This document shows, in pieces, positions 1-10,951 of a stretch of 64,000 nt of DNA. The notes beneath the pieces are model-generated. The model ran no database searches, was not told the origin of the DNA, and saw nothing but the letters and a program-made list of their open reading frames with translations. Where the stretch lies: the NCBI GenBank assembly GCA_027475525.1, contig JAMWFC010000106.1, forward strand, positions 186,001 to 250,000, in the 5' to 3' direction. Every line of letters starts with the position of its first letter. Position 1 is the first letter of the stretch. This DNA comes from Macrolepiota albuminosa. Taxonomy: Eukaryota > Basidiomycota > Agaricomycetes > Agaricales > Agaricaceae. The position numbers and the translations under genes are program-made.

Positions 1-525
1 GTGCGTTCATTTTGCTGAGACCTGAGGACGACACGTGTGTGAAACAGAGAGACCTACGTACTTTGGCGACAAGGAGCTGTTCAACCCAATTTAAACGGGA
101 TAAAACAACTGGAACAGCACCAATCCAAAAACCGTTTGCAAGTGCATACTTAGGAACTTTGCCCTTCAACAATGGGATCCTGCACTCTGAACAGACAGAA
201 TTGCATCTATGATCCAACACCGGGCCTTTTATTTCTCTCACAGATTCCGTTCCTGAACGCCTCTCCACTCTGGTAACTCCTTTGGCAGATAACACACCGA
301 GAAACCCTTTCATACTTTTTAGAGTATGCATATCCTTAACTGGGCGCAGCAAACCACAAACAGCGCAACCACTTTCTTCTAATTGTGCTGGACCTGTTTT
401 GTTGCAAAAGTCGCGTATGATTTGAGTAGTTAGGCTTGGTGTAAGAGGCTTTCTTCTAATTGTGCTGGACCTGTTTTGTTGCAAAAGTCGCGTATGATTT
501 GAGTAGTTAGGCTTGGTGTAAGAGG
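1..525 (-). pseudogene. Helitron-type protein, DUF6570-like Cys-rich segment (partial, runs off the left edge)
   Basis: Read from about 525 down to 1, the minus strand encodes a segment I recognise from the N-terminal half of fungal Helitron helicase-like proteins. In order it shows a GPAQLEESGCAVCG motif, a CNSVCSECRIPLLKGK motif, and a hydrophobic stretch around ANGFWIGAVPVVL followed by VEQLLVAKVRRSLC. The Rep/helicase domains would lie further left, outside the window. The frame differs from the upstream ORF ending at 507, and a 77-bp tandem duplication (372-526) sits exactly at the change. Even with one copy ignored, a stop (507-509) remains in the upstream frame, so an intron or a real frameshift is also needed. 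The family assignment is from motif memory. Confidence 0.6.
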
Positions 526-526
526 C
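372..526. repeat. 77-bp tandem duplication #1
   Basis: Copies 372-448 and 449-525 are identical (plus one extra matching base). The junction falls inside the Helitron coding region and shifts its frame by two. Confidence 0.95.
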
Positions 527-1757
527 GCAGGAGAAATTCGGGCTTGTCAGGGCCCCGAACATCTGCCTCAAGAACAACTTCATGCTTTTGATTACGCACC
601 ACGGAGCGTCTCAGCGTGTTTCTTGCTTGTGAACTGAGATCAGCCGTCAATACAGTAGACCAACTAACACATTTTGAGCAACTGTGAGAATTAAACAAAT
701 CACTTGGATGTGACGCTCTAAAACGCTTAGGGAGCGCAATCCCATGTATACGCGCTACGGATCGTAGCTGCTTCAACGTGAGATGTTGTGAAAGGGTAGA
801 CAAAGGCAGCCTAGCATGCACGTACCCTGCAGTAATCGGGTACGACAGCAAACCAACATCATCTGCATGATTGATGAATTTGAATACGTGCCGCGGGTTG
901 TGTTTGCCCTGACTCGCGTCGATGTACGTATCTACTTGTGCAAAGGAGAACGCATAAGTTTTACCACCGCCTATCGGTCTGAGGACACGTTTAGGTTTAC
1001 GAAGCGATCTTTGACGTCCAAGGGACTTGTGCGCGGACAATCGACCACTCCTACGGTAAGCTCTAGACGCAGATAGATGCGAATACCCTAATATTCTAAG
1101 CCCAGGTACCACAAATGATTTTACTGCAGAAAGGGTTGAGCTAATAACAACGTGTTGGTCCAAACAAGGCCACGTATCAGGCAAACGGTATCCACGCAGT
1201 AAAGTTTCGATAGCAAATGCAACATTACATACATTGTTCCTCATCGCGCGGTTACACAACATAGGACCTAGGTGGCATCGACGCAGGCACGCTAGAAAAT
1301 CGTGACGGGACATGAGGGATCGCATCACAAAAAGTCGCGTTATCCTGCATCGTTTGAATGTCGTGGGAACAGTCAAAACTCTACAATAATATAACCAGGG
1401 CATATAGAACCGACAAAAAACATAGCACCGATTAGGTATGTTGACCCTAAAAAAGGGAAATATCCAATGTGTGTGTGTCCTGGTGCCCATAGAGTCTCGA
1501 ATCGCAAGGAAACATGTACACTGATTTGTGTTTGTATCAATCCGTATGGTAGTATGCCATTCTGTATAGGTATGATAGCATCGTTCAGTGTCACGGATCG
1601 AGCATCGCTCAGTATCATAGATCGAGCATTGCTCGGCGTTCGACAGAACACATAGGTATTGAGAGCGCGCATGTTGAATTACTGTAGGCCCCCTATCAAC
1701 CGTACATGAGAGATGTTGCGCCAAATTAGATACATGCATACCTTGTGAACGACGCAT
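507..1757 (-). CDS. Probable N-terminal part of the same Helitron-type protein
   Basis: This is an open frame of 416 codons immediately upstream of the DUF6570-like segment on the same strand. Its last 120 residues look like the typical lead-in of fungal Helitron proteins: a helix with LTLKQLRSVARIHGI, then a CSKC-type cysteine pair, then a basic stretch (RNTLRRSVVRNQKHE). The first ~130 residues (about 1370-1757) are low in similarity to anything I know and contain repeated 'IRDTERC'-like units, so the true start is probably internal. A Helitron 5' end (TC) should lie further right, but I could not identify it. Function in the element: part of the rolling-circle transposase polyprotein. Confidence 0.45.
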   Translation of the reverse strand: MRRSQGMHVSNLAQHLSCTVDRGPTVIQHARSQYLCVLSNAEQCSIYDTERCSIRDTERCYHTYTEWHTTIRIDTNTNQCTCFLAIRDSMGTRTHTHWIFPFFRVNIPNRCYVFCRFYMPWLYYCRVLTVPTTFKRCRITRLFVMRSLMSRHDFLACLRRCHLGPMLCNRAMRNNVCNVAFAIETLLRGYRLPDTWPCLDQHVVISSTLSAVKSFVVPGLRILGYSHLSASRAYRRSGRLSAHKSLGRQRSLRKPKRVLRPIGGGKTYAFSFAQVDTYIDASQGKHNPRHVFKFINHADDVGLLSYPITAGYVHARLPLSTLSQHLTLKQLRSVARIHGIALPKRFRASHPSDLFNSHSCSKCVSWSTVLTADLSSQARNTLRRSVVRNQKHEVVLEADVRGPDKPEFLLRLLHQA

Positions 1758-1914
1758 GTTTTAAAACAACGAGCAATATACGGACTAATAGCCAGGCACC
1801 GTACACAGACAATATCATCGTTGAAATCAACGCACGAGTACAAAACAAGTTACATATGAAGCAACCATCAATATGGTCACCTGAACTAACATTACATCAT
1901 AGCTCAAAACCATC

Positions 1915-2275
1915 AAAGTGAGTGATAGCTTATATAAACCATGTCCAGAGTAGCGGCTTATATAAACCATTGCTGGAGCGACAGCTTACATAAACCATCG
2001 CTGGAGTGACAGCTTACATAAACCGCTGCTGGAGCGACAGCTTATATAAACCATTGCTGGAGTGACAGCTTACATAAACCACCACTAGAGCGATAGCTTA
2101 CATAATCCACTGCTGGAGCAACAGCTTATATAAACCACCGCTAGAGTGACAGCTTACATAACTAGAGTGATAGCTTACATAATCCACTGCTGGAGCAACA
2201 GCTTATATAAACCACCGCTAGAGCGACAGCTTACATAAACCACTGCTAGAGCGACAGCCTACATAAACAAGCATT
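1915..2275. repeat. 28-bp satellite array (left patch)
   Basis: There are about 12-13 imperfect head-to-tail copies of a 28-bp unit of the form GCTGGAGCGACAGCTTACAT followed by AAACCAYN. Variation is mostly C/T and G/A. One truncated unit occurs near 2160. The same unit recurs at 7719-7815 in the same orientation, on the other side of the divergent gene pair. No protein-coding potential is seen. Confidence 0.9.
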
Positions 2276-2497
2276 AACACAGTAAATACCACCGAAGGTA
2301 ACGCGACGAAAGATTCACTCAGTGAACAAACGGTCAAACAGACAACGGCTCAAAAAGTCTATATCGAGACTATCTCAAAACAACGCGACACAAAAACGAC
2401 TGCTCAAGGTAACAAGTAAACGTCCGATGGCTAGATGGCTAAGGTCACAACTGAGGTCACATACGCCCGCCCGCCTCCCATGCGGAAGGTCGCTGAA

Positions 2498-2502
2498 TAA
2501 TA

Positions 2503-2536
<34 letters not shown>

Positions 2537-2542
2537 TTTTTT
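2498..2542. repeat. (TA)n followed by a T24 run
   Basis: About 20 bp of alternating TA run directly into a homopolymer of about 24 T. It lies 44 bp downstream (in gene direction) of the minus-strand gene ending at 2586. Confidence 0.95.
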
Positions 2543-2585
2543 GGCAGTCGACCAGCAAAGACAGAAGGAGCGGTGAAAGCAGGAA

Positions 2586-5414
2586 CTACTTGCGCGCCTT
2601 GGACTTGGCCTTCCCCTTAGTGGCACCGGCGCGGTCCACCACAGGAGCAGGTTCAACAAGACGCATCACGTCGCCTTGGACTTGGCCTTCCCCTTAGTGG
2701 CACCGGCGCGGTCCACCACAGGAGCAGGTTCAACAAGACGCATCACGTAAGTAGGGTCGTGCAACAAATGACAAACAGCAAGTTCAAGGTGAGATACCTA
2801 AAAAATGTGAGAACATATCCAAACACAACGAACACCAACGTACTTGTGACCACCGGACTCATACCAGTTGGCACTGAAACCAACACTGACGACAGAACTT
2901 TCCGGAACCTCAACATTGTTGTTTTCGTATGGACACCAAGAAGGAAGAGAATCAAAGTCACTGGGCGTAAAACGGAACGGTTGACCAGTTTCTACCCTGC
3001 CGTCATATACAGGTACTGAGAAAATGTTAGAACACCATCTGGAAACGAGCATAACAAGAACCTTTTTGATCAAACTCAACGACCGGCTTATACAGATCGG
3101 CAACCCCAGCCGATTTGAACACAGGAGCATCCATCTCGGTAAACATTGAGTTACTCTTTATACCGGAGGGCCTCTTGGACTTGGGGGTCGCGTACCCACC
3201 ATCTGAAGTCACATCAAACGCAGAACCAACAAAACAACGAAACACGACTCACCAACATTGTATGTAGGGGTTTTACCCTCACCTCGAGTAACAAATGCCA
3301 CACCATTACCAGAAAGAGTACCTCGAACACCGTCCGGGAGGTTGAAAACACAACCCAAAACAGCAAACTGGCAAAGAGACTCCTGATGGAAAGAGTACCT
3401 CGAACACCGTCCGGGAGGTTGAAAACACAACCCAAAACAGCAAACTGGCAAAGAGACTCCTGATGAATTCAACAATCTCGATACAATGCTGACCATACTT
3501 GTCAGACGGACTCCCAACAAGAACAGAACTGTCAAATAAATGTGAGGCAGTTACCACTCCAGAGGTAATACAGACACAGAAGGGACCCGTCAAATCCCGA
3601 AGAGCCAATCGCTGCTTCGGGGCGTTGAGTTGGACAGGGTCAGTCCTGGCCAAGTTAACGTAGAAGGCGTGACAATTGAATAAAAGAGAAGCCGACAATG
3701 AACTATTTAAAGAGTCATACATAAGAACAGAAAAAAAAATACAAAACAATAAGCAAAATGCACGTCCAATTGTCTTCATTCATATGCTCAGCAACAACAC
3801 CAATGCGCGCGTAACGGATTTTACCATCACTGTTCATTTTGTCGTATCCAAAAGGCTGGATTACGAGTTGTTTCCTGTCGACAAGTTGAATAAATGCAAG
3901 CAAAATAGTAGACGTTGGTCCGCACTTAAGGAACGGCAGTCCTTGATAAGTCGACACCATAAACTTTTCTTGGATAGAAGGCTGCATGACCTTGGTCCGC
4001 ACTTAAGGAACGGCAGTCCTTGATAAGTCGACACCATAAACTTTTCTTGGATAGAAGGCTGCATGACCACATCCACTGCAAGCTCTTCCGCAGGATCGAG
4101 ACAAGGATCAATGCTGTAGCAAGACATCAACAAATGAGGTACAGAGATAAAGGGAATAAAATAAAATGAAATGAAATAAACATACGGTTCAACAGCATCC
4201 GAGCGGACAATCGAAAGCGGAGCAGCCAAAGCAGACGAAACGGGGACGGGAGGCACGAGAGACTCGCCATCTTCCGACAATCCATAATCGGGAGCAGAAC
4301 TATCATCGACAATAAAGTCCGATAGCGTGTCGCTATTATTGTCCGCAACATCCCAATCGTCGACGTTATCGTCGCCCGCCGCGACAACAAGAGGCTTCTT
4401 AACAAGCGGCCTAGGTACGGGCCGCTTAGCAATCCTATACCAAAGCGAAAAGAACAAAATGAGCACAAGCAAATAACAGAAGAAACAATCCACACTGACA
4501 CAACAGGCAAGTCATCATCATCGTTGTCAGACAATTCAACAAGTTTTTTTGGTGCAAATTTGTCATCCAAATTTGGACTAGCAGCCTTGGCCGCAGCTCC
4601 GGCACACGACATTTTAGGGCTTGACTGGCTCGCAAACAAAGCCTTCTCCGTCATGGTACGGGAGCGCCTTGAGAGTGCAAAACATAAGACAAACCGCGCA
4701 TGAACGCGAACAAATCATAAATCACGTACACAGCACGACCACTTGACAAGGTCACGTCTTCAGCAGTCAATCCAGCCATAGCCCAACTACATAGCAGCAG
4801 TCAAGCAAAGTAACAAGGAAAATGGGGATACAAACATGACAGGTGTATCAACGGACGGAATGGACACAGCCCTCTTTTTCTTGGGCGACGGCGTGGCAGG
4901 AACACTAACAGAACTGATACCAAGACATTAAGTAAAATGATAGTCACAAATACAACAAGTAACACACGAACCCATCATGCGACGCAGAAACCTTTCGCTT
5001 AGACGGCGACCCGCCATCAATAGACCTAAAGAACATTAGCACTACAGATTACAACACAAAAAGAGTACTCACCCAGCAGATGGGTCGCCTGTTTCAGATC
5101 CAGAAGCTGTCGCCGCAGAAACGCTATACAACACAAAAAGAGTACTCACCCAGCAGATGGGTCGCCTGTTTCAGATCCAGAAGCTGTCGCCGCAGAAACG
5201 CTATTGATAAGCAAATCAGCAAGACCGACCGGAACTGAAAGAGCTGTACACACGCTTGCAACCTATCCACACTCCTGCACCGAGGATAACAAGTTTTTTT
5301 CTTTAAAAAAAAAAAAAAAAATCAAAGACACCAATATAAAACACACATGGTCTTGAGTTGGTCAACAAGTGTCTGAGCCTTATTCTCTTCAGACTTTATC
5401 TTGCGAGGAGGCAT
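2586..5414 (-). CDS. Multi-exon gene of unknown function, acidic N-terminus and Lys-rich C-terminus (agaricomycete multi-copy family)
   Basis: The likely start is the ATG at 5414 (MPPRKIKSEENKAQTLVDQL) and the likely stop is the TAG at 2586, after a basic tail (KGKAKSKARK). Short GT-AG introns separate many exons. They include a Ser/Thr exon with SAATASGSETGDPSAG, an SPSKRKVSASHDG exon, and an acidic stretch (LVELSDNDDDDLPVV, then DDNVDDWDVADNNSD). A globular part follows around 3.1-4.1 kb (SIQEKFMVSTYQGLPFLKCG; RLALRDLTGPFCVCITSG). A C-terminal part at 2.8-3.0 kb contains VYDGR, PFRFTPSDFDSLPSW and SSVVSVGFSANWY. I recall VYDG/SLVVVG-type proteins as a multi-copy agaricomycete family without assigned function. 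Four 77-bp duplications (2595, 3312, 3915, 5051) break the exons. The exon boundaries given are approximate. Confidence 0.55.
2595..2748. repeat. 77-bp tandem duplication #2
   Basis: Copies 2595-2671 and 2672-2748 are identical. It duplicates most of the last exon of the minus-strand gene, so the basic C-terminus appears twice. Confidence 0.97.
3312..3465. repeat. 77-bp tandem duplication #3
   Basis: Copies 3312-3388 and 3389-3465 are identical. It falls in a coding exon of the 2586-5414 gene. Confidence 0.97.
3915..4068. repeat. 77-bp tandem duplication #4
   Basis: Copies 3915-3991 and 3992-4068 are identical. The exon encoding QEKFMVSTYQGLPFLKCGP is present twice. Confidence 0.97.
5051..5204. 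repeat. 77-bp tandem duplication #5
   Basis: Copies 5051-5127 and 5128-5204 are identical. It duplicates the small Ser/Thr-rich exon with its GTGAGT donor site. Confidence 0.97.
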
Positions 5415-6215
5415 TGGTTTGTATGGTGACACAAAACACACAGAGAAAAAAGAGGAGGCAGAGAGGGGATTATCGAGGACAGTGGACAAAAGACACTTAT
5501 ATAGAGCAGCAAGCTGCACGTTGCATCAAAGAGGGAAAGGCAGTATAACGTAAAGAACGGTGTATCCCTTTCTTCAAACAAAATAAAATCAAGTAGAATG
5601 AAAAATTCAGTAAGACAAGATTCACAGAAGGCACAGCGGGACCTTTTAGATAGAACACAAGCATTACAGATCCACAACTCGTAATGTTGTACCTTAATAG
5701 CCGTAACCTCAGAAGGGCAACGCACTAGAGATTCACGAATGAGAGGACAAAGAAAGAGAGACAGAGGAACATCACAAGGTCTGTTCCTGAACAGTTGAGG
5801 ATGATAAAACGAAGCCAGAAACGAAGCCAGAAATTAATGTACCATTGGAAACAGACTACGGGAAGCGTCAAGATGACAGGCACAGAAGGTACCAAACAAC
5901 CGAAGTGCATATACCAAAAAAGACGAAGCCGATAGGAAGGAAACGAGTTGGGTATGGGATAGGTAAACCAAGATACGTCACGTCATACACAGGAAAACAG
6001 TCGAGGCACTCACTGATCACTTCCTGATACTATAAAGAATACACAGATAGCACAACAGACTAGAAGGATATCAAGACACAGCAGCAATACAATGTACGTC
6101 TAGCCACTGTCCGACAGGTGTATTATGCTGACAGAGCCACAATAGATATATCATAACAGAAATGACCTTAGGAGCAGATTACGACACAGAGGCAGCAAGT
6201 AAGCAACATTTACAG
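5415..6215. other. Intergenic region between divergent genes
   Basis: This holds the shared 5' region of the two divergently transcribed genes. Weak open frames occur (5845-6027 plus), but none has recognisable motifs. Part of it may be 5' exons of the plus-strand gene, since that gene's first recognisable exon (about 6216) lacks an obvious start codon. Confidence 0.4.
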
Positions 6216-7327
6216 ACACTCAACATCAGTAGACTCATTACGCAACCAAGAAACCGCGATCGAGAAAGCCATACGCAAAGGAGAAGAAGAAAACGACGTT
6301 ATGTTGACTAGCGTCGCACGCGTAAGTAACCAAACTGCACATCGTATGTCGGACTCTCAACATACAAGACACAACAGGAACCAAGATGGGCAGAAGCCAT
6401 TAAGACAAAAGAAGTAAATAAGCCTCACTCATGGCGACTAGTGTACGTCCACGAAGATGGCGATATATCAGACGAGGAGTTAGTTTTCATGGTATACGGA
6501 GCCATCAGCGAAAAGGATCTCCTGCCACTGAAAAGAGAAACGTGCATGAGGTGCGTTCAATGAGATCCAATATAACAGAGTCTAATCACATAAAGCAGCG
6601 ACTACAGACAACTGAAATACATGAAGCAATACGTGAAGCTGGATGGCCTAGGAACAAAACATTTCGACGATGCAATGATAGGAGCAACGGAGATTAGCAA
6701 GTACTTTGAACTTGAGTTCTCAGAAGGCCGACTCGAATGCTGGTACAATGTGTTACTCGGACAGCAAGAAAGATCACTAGACATCGCGAACAGGATATTT
6801 ACACCGGCATGCGATGTGGAGAAGAATGAACAACACATTCCCATGGACAGGGAACTAGACCCGTACAATCTCACAGAGAAAATAAGGCAGAAAGGGTTCA
6901 TGATTACCGAAGACAACGTGGTCCAATTTTCGAAGATGAAGGTAAATGAAGGGAACAGGACAACGTAAGTACAACACAATAGAGCAACACACAAAACTGA
7001 AGGAAACTTAAGATACGAACATTACAAGCCGGAAAGATTCCGAGTGGGAGACCTCGTTTCTGTCCAGCTATCTTTCCAGGTTGTTAACCTGGCGGGTGGG
7101 AAACTCAAAATGCTTCTCGTATTGAGATCCATGACTCTTATCGAGCACCGGTCTAGCTTCATAAAAGTGAGCGACAAAGCAACACAGTAAACACACTGAT
7201 AAACACCCCACAGAACGTAGTATCCAACGAAGGGACCAAGAACAAACTGAAGAGAAAGCTGAGAGACATTTCAGACAAGGGCCAGAACAGAATGGACGTA
7301 GACGCATCAGGCAACGGCAACCAATGA
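6216..7327 (+). CDS. Multi-exon gene of unknown function, C-terminal 'GDLVSVQLSF' domain (agaricomycete multi-copy family; 5' end unresolved)
   Basis: The exons I can follow are: about 6216-6321 (ending at GTAAGT); about 6369/6378-6550 (contains EPRWAEAIKTKE and WRLVYVHEDGDISDEELVF); about 6599-6964 (contains TKHFDDAMIGATEISKYFEL, then EDNVVQFSKMK, ending at GTAAGT); 7013-7166 (contains YKPERFRVGDLVSVQLSF and KLKMLLVLRSMTL); and 7214-7327 (lysine-rich tail, stop TGA 7325-7327). The FRVGDLVSVQLSF ... LVLRSMTLI block matches, as I remember it, a large agaricomycete family of unknown function. Phases agree across the last two introns. Its neighbour on the minus strand is divergent, and the pair sits between two patches of the same 28-bp satellite. 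No catalytic motif is visible. Confidence 0.6.
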
Positions 7328-7362
7328 TTACATCGATCAAAAAGCCTTCAATTGCGACCACA

Positions 7363-7516
7363 ACACTCGGATCACATTTGCTTTGTCACATTGTCAATAA
7401 CGGCCTCGTTGATCTTTGCCAATCGCATATAGTTTTGACACACTCGGATCACATTTGCTTTGTCACATTGTCAATAACGGCCTCGTTGATCTTTGCCAAT
7501 CGCATATAGTTTCGAC
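7363..7516. repeat. 77-bp tandem duplication #6
   Basis: Copies 7363-7439 and 7440-7516 differ at one base near the distal end (T7436 versus C7513). It lies just 3' of the plus-strand gene. Confidence 0.93.
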
Positions 7517-7718
7517 TACGATTCACAGACACTTGCTTGGGTCTGACTATATTGTCATCCTGCTTCCTTCCCTAACGAGTCCACTGGACCCGTATTTTGT
7601 TTCTCCCTCATCCACCGATCCTTCTCGTTTTAGTCGCTTTTATAGTATTCCCGCATCATCATATTACCAAATACACTGCATTTGCCCGCAAATGTAATAT
7701 CACAAACAAACAACTGCG

Positions 7719-7815
7719 AAGGCTTACATAAACCGCAGCTGGAGCGACGGCTTACATAAACCATAGCTGGAGCAACAGCTTACAGAGCAGCAACTTACAT
7801 AATGTCAACTTACAT
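7719..7815. repeat. 28-bp satellite (right patch)
   Basis: There are about three recognisable units of the array seen at 1915-2275 (AGCTGGAGCGACGGCTTACA type), increasingly degenerate to the right. A single partial unit is seen near 8031. Confidence 0.8.
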
Positions 7816-8276
7816 AACCAGCGGCCAGGAATTTATTTCTATTTTCTTTTGACGCGACCCCAACTTGTACATATTTTATTCACTTTCGTACTTCTTCACT
7901 TTTGTTGTTCACCAGTTCATTAGTTCAATAATATTTCATTCCTGCTGACAAGTCGATAGCTACCTATCTAGTGTAAGTAGATTATGTTATCGTAATATAA
8001 CGATTCATCTATCGACGATGTAAACGACTGCTGGAGCAAAGAAATAATGAAACATTCTCACATCCGTCAGAAAACATAACAAATTACATACACAATAAAA
8101 ATATACAAACAGGAAACAAATGAAAATAAATCAAGATAAAGGATAGCAAAACAAACAAATAAAAATAAAAAACACATTCGTATATATAATCCATCGACTT
8201 GGTGAAATAAACACAATAATGCGCTCAACACAAGAAAATTATATATATGTGTATATAAAGAAAACGCAAGGATTTT
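7816..8276. other. AT-rich intergenic stretch
   Basis: No gene is seen. It is A/T-rich with runs such as AAATAAAAATAAAAAACAC and ATATATATG. It lies between the satellite patch and the next minisatellite. Confidence 0.6.
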
Positions 8277-8430
8277 TCAACATGAGGATGAACATAATAG
8301 CCGGTAGAGATAGCCGAAAGGGAGCAAATATCGAGGACATGGTAGTAATAGCCTCAACATGAGGATGAACATAATAGCCGGTAGAGATAGCCGAAAGGGA
8401 GCAAATATCGAGGACATGGTAGTAATAGCC
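8277..8430. repeat. 77-bp tandem duplication #7
   Basis: Copies 8277-8353 and 8354-8430 are identical. It overlaps the first units of the minisatellite, but its period is distinct from that repeat's own. Confidence 0.93.
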
Positions 8431-8545
8431 AGTAAAGATAGCCAAAAGGGAGCAAATATCGAGGACATGGTAGTAATAGCCGGTAGTAATAGCCGGTAAA
8501 GATAGCCGAAAGGGAGCAAATATCGAGGACATAGCCGGTAGAGGA
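8290..8545. repeat. Minisatellite, about 51-bp unit
   Basis: Four copies share a core GATAGCCGAAAGGGAGCAAA followed by TATCGAGGACATGGTAGTAA. Point differences and a short internal GTAGTAATAGCCG doubling are present. Apparent minus-strand ORFs across it (rich in CPRYLLPFGYLY-type repeats) are translations of the repeat and not a gene. Confidence 0.85.
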
Positions 8546-8783
8546 AGAGAACGGCAACTGCCGAGATCACGTGAGGGGCACAAATTTCGAGGACAAAATG
8601 CGCGCCAAAGCAGGTAGTAAAACCTCAGTCTACTAAAGTAGACCTCGGAATCAATCAATTCCCACGAATTGCTTAGCCAAATGTGGGTATACTTTTCTCT
8701 TGGACAGTGGACAACAATGACTATCTTGCTGTGATAAGTCCGGACTCTGTCCATGTTTATAAAGACTGGCAACCCAAACAGCA

Positions 8784-9575
8784 CTGCACCCAAATGCCTC
8801 CGTCTTTTTTTCTTGCACTCATTAGCTCCCCAGTACTGTGGCCCGCCATCACTTTGGTCATACCTGCTCGATGGCTAGGCCCGGTCATTTGCCTAGCGAT
8901 TCTTTTCTACCTTGTCTGTGACGTCATCAGCGTTGTAAAGCCCAAGAGGGCAATATCACGTGTCGATGAGTCCTTTTCCAACGTCCAAGAAATCTTTCAT
9001 CAAATGGAATACACCTGCGAAGCATATGAAGTACAGCGAATAAGGACAATGCTTTTCAAGTGAGTTAACTATCCTCCATGAACTATCATCCAATTTTGAT
9101 GGGTATTGCGGATCACAAATAGTCTGCAATTACGCATTCTCACCTTCAAAAAAGAGACGATCCTGGCGTCATCCATGTGGAAGGAACTGCATCTTTTCTT
9201 TACAGGCCATAGTTTTGCAGTAATGAGATTCTTGAATGATATCGACGCACTGCAAGACAAGATTGAAGTATGTATGAAGTGGATCCAATTTGCATCTATC
9301 AGGTACTCAACAATCTCTAGATAGTCAACATACTTGAGGAAGAGAGACGAATCTACAAAGCTGCAGGCTTAAAGGCTTCTTTATCCGTGGCTGTCTGATG
9401 AATGGAGCGTAAGCACCCCGAACGGTCAGGGAGTCATGATCTTTACACAATTAAGCACTTACCTTAAGCTACAGATAGGCGCCAGGCCTCTTTGCATTTT
9501 TAGCTGACAGAATCTCTGGACATTGAATGATATAATACAAGTACGGACTCTAGAAACACTTTCAGAAGGCAGTTT
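8784..9575 (+). repeat. Duplicated segment, copy 1
   Basis: From about CACCCAAATGCC (8788) to GGCAGTTTAT (about 9575) the sequence is closely similar to 21445-22312, including the gene's introns and about 180 bp of 3' flank. Sequence outside these limits is unrelated. Confidence 0.85.
8794..9398 (+). CDS. Small putative membrane protein with coiled-coil-like tail, copy 1 (intact, 3 exons)
   Basis: Exons 8794-9059, 9123-9267 and 9321-9398 join in frame with GT-AG introns (GTGAGT, GTATGT donors) to give about 162 residues. The start ATG opens MPPSFFLALISSPVLW. Two hydrophobic stretches follow (PVLWPAITLVIPARWLG and VICLAILFYLVCDVISVV), then a helical hydrophilic tail (EIFHQMEYTCEAYEVQRI ... 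WKELHLFFTGHSF ... EERRIYKAAGLK). This pattern of membrane segment plus helical tail matches a multi-copy agaricomycete family of unknown function as I remember it. A paralogue with the same exon structure lies at 21451-22132. Confidence 0.7.
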
Positions 9576-10085
9576 ATTACCTATAGTTACCATATGTAGC
9601 CTTGTCAGTCACCTCTAATGTATAACTTATGATGAGCACGCTGACCGGCAATTACAACCGGTGGTACCGAGGCCAATCAGGCAGGTTGTCAACTGCTGTC
9701 TGTTGAGAGACATTCCACCAAGCCGCGTGGCTTTGTGGAATGTCTTGAAGACAATAATGATATTAAAGAGCCAGTAAGTACTGAATTATAGCTTAGAAAA
9801 AATTAATACTTATTAAAACATAACTTTCTGTGACAGTTTCATATATGCCTCAATGCAGTCTCTTAGTATGAAACCCTCTTTACCAAACCTACACTATTAC
9901 TTTAACTGACTATTTGCTGACAAATACTAGCCCTTCTTCTATCATGGCAATAACAAATCAATAATGAATGAATGATGAATACAAACTTGATGCTGAAGAG
10001 TAATTATGCAGTTTCTCTTTCTTTATTATCAGCTACTTTCTTGTATGTACAACTTGTAAAAGGTATCTAATCAGCTTTTGCAATC
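9576..10085. other. Intergenic, nothing recognised
   Basis: No coding region is seen. Mixed A/T-rich DNA leads up to a T homopolymer at 10086. Confidence 0.6.
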
Positions 10086-10108
10086 TTTTTTTTTTTTTTT
10101 TTTTTTTT
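10086..10108 (-). repeat. T23 run, probable poly(A) tail of the minus-strand LINE
   Basis: A homopolymer of about 23 T lies downstream (minus-strand sense) of the LINE ORF 3' end. Read on the minus strand it is a poly(A) run, as expected at the 3' end of a non-LTR retrotransposon. Confidence 0.6.
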
Positions 10109-10279
10109 GGTGGTGTCACAATGAGCCAGTAGACAGCGCATAGTTGTCAGCCTCTACTGGTCAGGACATGTGTGGTTATCCCGCTATACATTCGCTTAAT
10201 TTTATACACCGTAGCCATGAGATCCACCCTGTCGAAAATGCCTTTACGCACACAGTGTAGGACTCAGTTGTCATCCAAT

Positions 10280-10807
10280 ACCCACTAAAACCACGGTTAT
10301 TTTTCTCCACAACCTAAGTGGTGTTGAGACTGTTGGCAAGAGGTATTTCCATGTGTTCCTCACTAGACTGGGTTTGACCACTTTCCTTCTGAATCTCTCT
10401 GCGTCTGTTGCCAAACAGTCCATCTTTATCTTTCTTTCTAATGCGGTCCTTATTCTTGCTGTTAGCTCCTGTCTTGATAGGGTACATTCCAGGTCTGTGT
10501 CCCTTCCTATTCGCCATTTGCATCTTGCCTTCCATATCACATGTGCTGCTTCCAAAATTATTATGGCTCTAACTCTCCTCATCCCAGCACTCATCCATAC
10601 ATCGCTGTCTGTGACTGTGCATCCCAGTATGTCACCTATAGATGGCTTCATATAGGGTAGTTCCATTTTGATGTGCAGCACTTCTACAAAGGACCAAATA
10701 TGGTTCTGTCTCAATACTTCACATTCCATAAGTATGTGGTTCATCAATTCTTCTACTCTACATCCTGGGCATGTTGCCCTTTCCTTGTAGCCTGGTATAT
10801 TATCCCA
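10280..10807 (-). pseudogene. Non-LTR retrotransposon (LINE) C-terminal protein fragment, distal half
   Basis: The minus-strand frame has the zinc-finger-like CPGCRVEELMNHILMEC motif that follows RNase H in fungal LINE polyproteins. It is followed by IWSFVEVLHIKM and GDILGC, and ends at about 10287. The upstream part of the same protein lies at 15987-16650. The reading frame is cut between the codons for Trp and Asp by the Ngaro element at 10808-15986. The 5' portion (endonuclease and RT) is not in the window. Confidence 0.8.
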
Positions 10808-10951
10808 TTAATTCGGTCGTCCAATAGTGTGAGAGATAGAAGGGTTTCTTGAGTGACTGAGTCGGCGTGAGGTTTGTGTGAGAAATGGTATATTTCTGGG
10901 TCCGAATAAGTTCTTGAGCTGACCTCCTGGAAGAGAGGCCAAGACTCAAGC
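10808..10951 (-). repeat. Ngaro split direct repeat B2
   Basis: It matches B1 (11310-11455) over about 145 bp, from ATTAATTCRGTCRTCCRATA to GAGRCYRAGACTCAAG, with scattered transitions. Confidence 0.88.

Noticed and set aside
1915..2275. Regular ~28-bp repeats resembling a CRISPR array
   Set aside because: Units are head-to-tail without unique spacers, the sequence is eukaryotic, and no cas genes exist. It is a satellite.
2322..2576. Plus-strand frame running through the (TA)n and T-run
   Set aside because: Half of the translation is IYIYIYFFFFFF from the simple repeat.
8239..8793. Minus-strand frame of 184 codons with CPRYLLPFGYLY-type repeats
   Set aside because: It is a translation of the 51-bp minisatellite and the 77-bp duplication, with low-complexity composition and no start context.
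10353..10655. Plus-strand 100-codon frame
   Set aside because: It is antisense to the LINE zinc-finger region.
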